Shown here: piece by piece, positions 61,166 through 64,000 of the stretch | How positions within the stretch are numbered: the stretch's first letter is position 1 | Layout: each line of letters starts with the position of its first letter | Source of the DNA: Conus ventricosus | Lineage: Eukaryota > Mollusca > Gastropoda > Neogastropoda > Conidae | Direction: 5' to 3' | Assembly: GCA_018398815.1 (NCBI GenBank) | Contig: CM031609.1 | Location: 39,277,002 to 39,341,001 of the forward strand | DNA: 64,000 nt | Notes under the pieces: generated by a model | Told to the model about the DNA's origin: nothing | The model's database searches: none | Seen by the model: the letters and a program-made list of their open reading frames with translations, nothing else | Program-made: the position numbers and the translations under genes

Positions 61166-61397
61166 TTCATGTAGAATCAGACTGCCACAAACTATATACT
61201 GAAGAAAAAAAGCAAACAATTTAATCTCCCATGGTCCATAATACTGGTTAAAATGAAGACTATCTGAGAGAGATGACAATGCTTGTTTTTGCTGGTTAGT
61301 AGGCAGCCTGGCCGGTTGATTTTCTCCTTCCAACCTCAAAGCAATCCCACACCAAAGGCAGACACACTTAGCCGACATTCAACAGAGCCACACAGAC

Positions 61398-61517
61398 CTG
61401 CCGTGGAAGCAGGCCGCTTTGGAAACATGGCTGCACGGAAGGCTGCACTCATCTCCCCGCTACGGGGAATTGTGAAATACTTCTCTGACTCGCTGGACAC
61501 TGAGGTCAACGCAAGGT
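61398..61517 (-). CDS. MTSS1: MTSS1/MIM-like penultimate exon
   Basis: 120 bp, phase 1/1, acceptor TGTTTGCAG, donor GTCTGT. Encodes DLALTSVSSESEKYFTIPRS, then GEMSAAFRAAMF and PKRPASTAG. The KRPASTAG block just before a Pro/Arg-rich tail is what I recall from MTSS1, where it precedes the C-terminal region. It is followed by a 13-kb repeat-filled intron. Confidence 0.7.
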
Positions 61518-62944
61518 CTGCAAACACAACACGTCACAACACACAGGAAGGATGAAAAAAAAAGGTCACACGGAAAACCAAAGTGCGCTCTCTGGAGCAT
61601 CACACACAGTCCATTCACAGGCACATGCTACACAACTGAACAAAAGCAGTACACATCAGGGAAACTGAACACATCGTTACCTAAAAAAAAGCAGAACCTC
61701 TGCTAATGGCCTCTCCATACACTTTTTCATCAACCCACAAATCTATGCCAGATCATGCCTCAATGAATGCCATTGCTGACTTCTGCCATTGCTGACTTCT
61801 ATTTTGTGCCTCCCACCGAGCTACTGAACATCTGTAATTACTTTCTATCTAAACCTATTTTAAAAGTTTAAATCTCAAGGCCAGTCACTTCCATAATGTA
61901 AAATGTGCTAACATAACTCACAACATCAGTTGCATGACAATCTGACAGTATCTGTGCCAGTGTGTTTCATAAGCATTATAATGTCTGGTCTCAAATTCAT
62001 TTTTGACGAATGAAAACTCTTGTCTACAATTTCAAGGGCAAGGAGGCCTATGTCAATCTAGGCCCAATTTATCTATAGTAAGGGTTTGACTAAGCCATGG
62101 CAAAAATGATTTGAGCAGAGTGTTTAATCATTCAAATCATTAGACATGAAATTTGTGAACTATCTGTGACCGATATGTTCACTATCATGCTGGCTGTGTA
62201 TATGACCAATACATTCATCAGTCAGTGTTCCCACATATAAAATGAATTGATAACAACCTTCTTCCACACAAAGACTCCTCCCTTCAATGTAGCCTATGTA
62301 TCTAGAGGTTCTACTGTATCTGCATTCAGAAAAATTAGCAAACAAAACTGAATAAAAGCAAACTCTGTTTATACAGAAAGTGCATATATCATCGAAAGGA
62401 TCTTGGTGCTCTTTTCAACAACATGCACATGGCAAAACTTTAGAAAATCATAATCACCATTCCAGACTGAACAACGCAAGATACTGGTATCTAAAATCAT
62501 GCAAAACAACAATGAACCAAACGTCAATGTCACTCGAAGTCATGTTTGCATCACACCAAATCATTCTACATGCTACAAACAACGTAAAAGATTGAAGTAC
62601 AAACAATGTAAAAGATTAAAGAACAACTTACTTACACAAAGAACACAATAAAAAGCTTGTATCTCAAATAATAAAACAAGATGTTTGTTTTTGCACATCA
62701 GTCATCCACGATGCATCTCATAAACTAAAACCTACAGCACACAGCAGCAAAAAGAGCTGAGAGCACTTCTTCTGTATACAGTCGTAGAGCATTCAGTCTT
62801 TATGATCTTTTTGTTTTTGCTTCGTTTTTCTAATTTTCTCCAGATAATACAGCAAGTTTGTTTTACTTCAGATGACAGATGTGAGGTGTAAGTATATGAG
62901 AACTGGTACAAACGGACGGATCCACTTTGGGGATGAGGAGTAAA
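61518..62944. other. MTSS1-like intron, left part
   Basis: AT-rich sequence without exon signals or recognised elements. Confidence 0.45.
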
Positions 62945-63190
62945 CAGAAGTGGGGCCACTGTCTGATGATTGTTTTATCATGGCAAATATGGAGGCAGTT
63001 AAGAGTTCAACACTGAGACTTAACAGGCAGAAGTGGGGGCACTGTCTGATGATTGTTTTATCATGGCAAATATGGAGGCAGTTAAGAGTTTAACACTGAG
63101 ATTTAACAGACAGAAGTGGGGCACTGTCTGATGATTGTTTTATCACTGCAAATATGGAGGCAGTTAAGAGTTTAACACCGAGATTTTGTC
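62945..63190. repeat. 83-bp tandem repeat, three copies
   Basis: Copies start at 62,945, 63,028 and 63,111 with CAGAAGTGGGG and include ATGATTGTTTTATCA. Small differences mark each copy. It lies about 280 bp from the small MTSS1-like exon. Confidence 0.9.
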
Positions 63191-63472
63191 TTCCAAGCTA
63201 ATTCATGTCACTCCTAACCTACCTTGCATAGTCTACTAATAGTTTTATGTTTTGATCGCACCATCTGTACACAGTGAAGTGAATATGACTTACTGCTTCG
63301 GAATGGAAAAGGGCTGAGGTGGGTTTATTATTTCAATTATCCTAGGGGATTTTCTATTTCAACTGCCGTGCTTCCCTGTGACAGTTGCCCCATACAGGCA
63401 TACTCTGCACACAGCCCCAACACTGCAGCCCTCAGTGAGTAATCAATATCAGGTCATCATGTGGCAACTTAC

Positions 63473-63524
63473 CAGAGCAGACACTGCTCTGCTGCTGAAT
63501 CACTTTGGTGGTATTCAGCGGTGC
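63473..63524 (-). CDS. MTSS1: MTSS1/MIM-like small upstream exon
   Basis: 52 bp, acceptor AGAACAG, donor GTAAGT, phase 0 in, 1 out: APLNTTKVIQQQSSVCS, joining the next exon as VCS-DLALTS. Supported by the strong donor and phase fit; short, so less certain. Confidence 0.5.
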
Positions 63525-63618
63525 CTGTTCTGATCCAATATATGCAGGACCTACTACAGCCCCTTTTGATGACAACAACTCCTTAGTGGCACAGCCAGAG
63601 TACGTGTCCCCTTAGGGT

Positions 63619-63780
63619 GGGTGCACAACGTCCTTCCAGTGGCAGCACCCATCAACTTGGTGATAGCAGCGATTCTGACGTGAACTCAATTGACATGGCT
63701 GTGGTGAGAAAAATGAAAAGGAGATCTGCCACAGACGCAGGACAAGAATTTGAAAGCTTTCTTTCTACCGACGGTCAATG
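63619..63780 (+). other. Unassigned coding-like stretch
   Basis: A plus-strand frame reads SSDSDVNSIDMAVVRKMKRR then SATDAGQEFESFLST before a stop. Composition (acidic then basic) resembles the N-terminus of a transposase, but there is no family match I can name. Confidence 0.2.
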
Positions 63781-64000
63781 AAGATGTAAATGATGTTATG
63801 GAGTTTCGTTCTGGTCTGAGAGACTACAGATACGTTCTCCATGATTCAGACCAAAATGCATATCATGGAGTCAACCACACCCATTGATAGGTTCCTATTT
63901 CAGTTGCTATGGTCACAGATATCTGATGTCTTAAAGTTATTTAGAGGTCACTCGAGGTGACCATCTGAAAGGCTGGTAAAGAAATCTGAACTACTGTCTC

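Noticed and set aside
60322..61224. 300-codon frame with a 14-residue repeat
   Set aside because: Arises because the 42-bp satellite unit is a multiple of three; the opposite strand is equally open, so openness is no evidence of coding.
1..64000. tRNA or rRNA genes
   Set aside because: No cloverleaf with A and B boxes and no rRNA-like conserved segment was recognised by eye on either strand; a tRNAscan-SE and Infernal run would settle it.

Overview
This is a eukaryotic (animal) genomic window: genes are split into many short exons with GT/AG introns, CA/GT microsatellites are abundant, and several retrotransposon and DNA-transposon families are present. The repeat mix suggests a lophotrochozoan, perhaps a gastropod mollusc; that is an inference from general impression, not a proven placement. 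Both recognisable host genes lie on the minus strand.

Region 1 (about 1-28,200) is the 5' part of a ZNF236-like C2H2 zinc-finger gene. Sixteen exons can be joined with matching splice phases, from the start codon at 28155 down to 624; together they encode about 1,034 residues with 16 good fingers and one degenerate finger. The remaining C-terminal exons lie left of the window. Introns carry a near-intact Ty3/Gypsy-type LTR element (15514-19983), a piggyBac-like remnant with TTAA target sites (4964-6514), a foldback element (4195-4494), a 5'-truncated LINE tail (12743-13042) and a direct-plus-inverted repeat whose three copies each hold a hammerhead-ribozyme-like core (9437-11373).

Region 2 (about 28,200-47,287) is intergenic. 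It holds the likely ZNF236 promoter with a YY1-type site, a very low-quality homopolymer-rich stretch (about 28,970-34,225), a LINE copy encoding RT and RNase H (to about 36,415), a 1.28-kb ATCATT/GTTATC minisatellite (38,017-39,298), and featureless AT-rich DNA that probably includes the 3' UTR of the next gene.

Region 3 (47,288-64,000) is the 3' part of an MTSS1/MIM-like gene: two internal exons (63473-63524, 61398-61517) and the terminal exon (47288-48246). Its 13-kb last intron contains a full-length RNase-H-bearing LINE with a 14-bp target duplication, a Penelope-like element, and a 42-bp minisatellite open on both strands. The LINE is interrupted at 49,475-53,200 by a Penelope-like fragment plus an error-rich second copy of the flanking exon and intron, most simply explained as an assembly error.

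No RNA genes, CRISPR arrays or prokaryotic features were seen. The items most worth checking are the ribozyme-like motifs in three separate repeats, the LTR insertion 39 bp from a splice donor, and the misassembly signature in the second gene.
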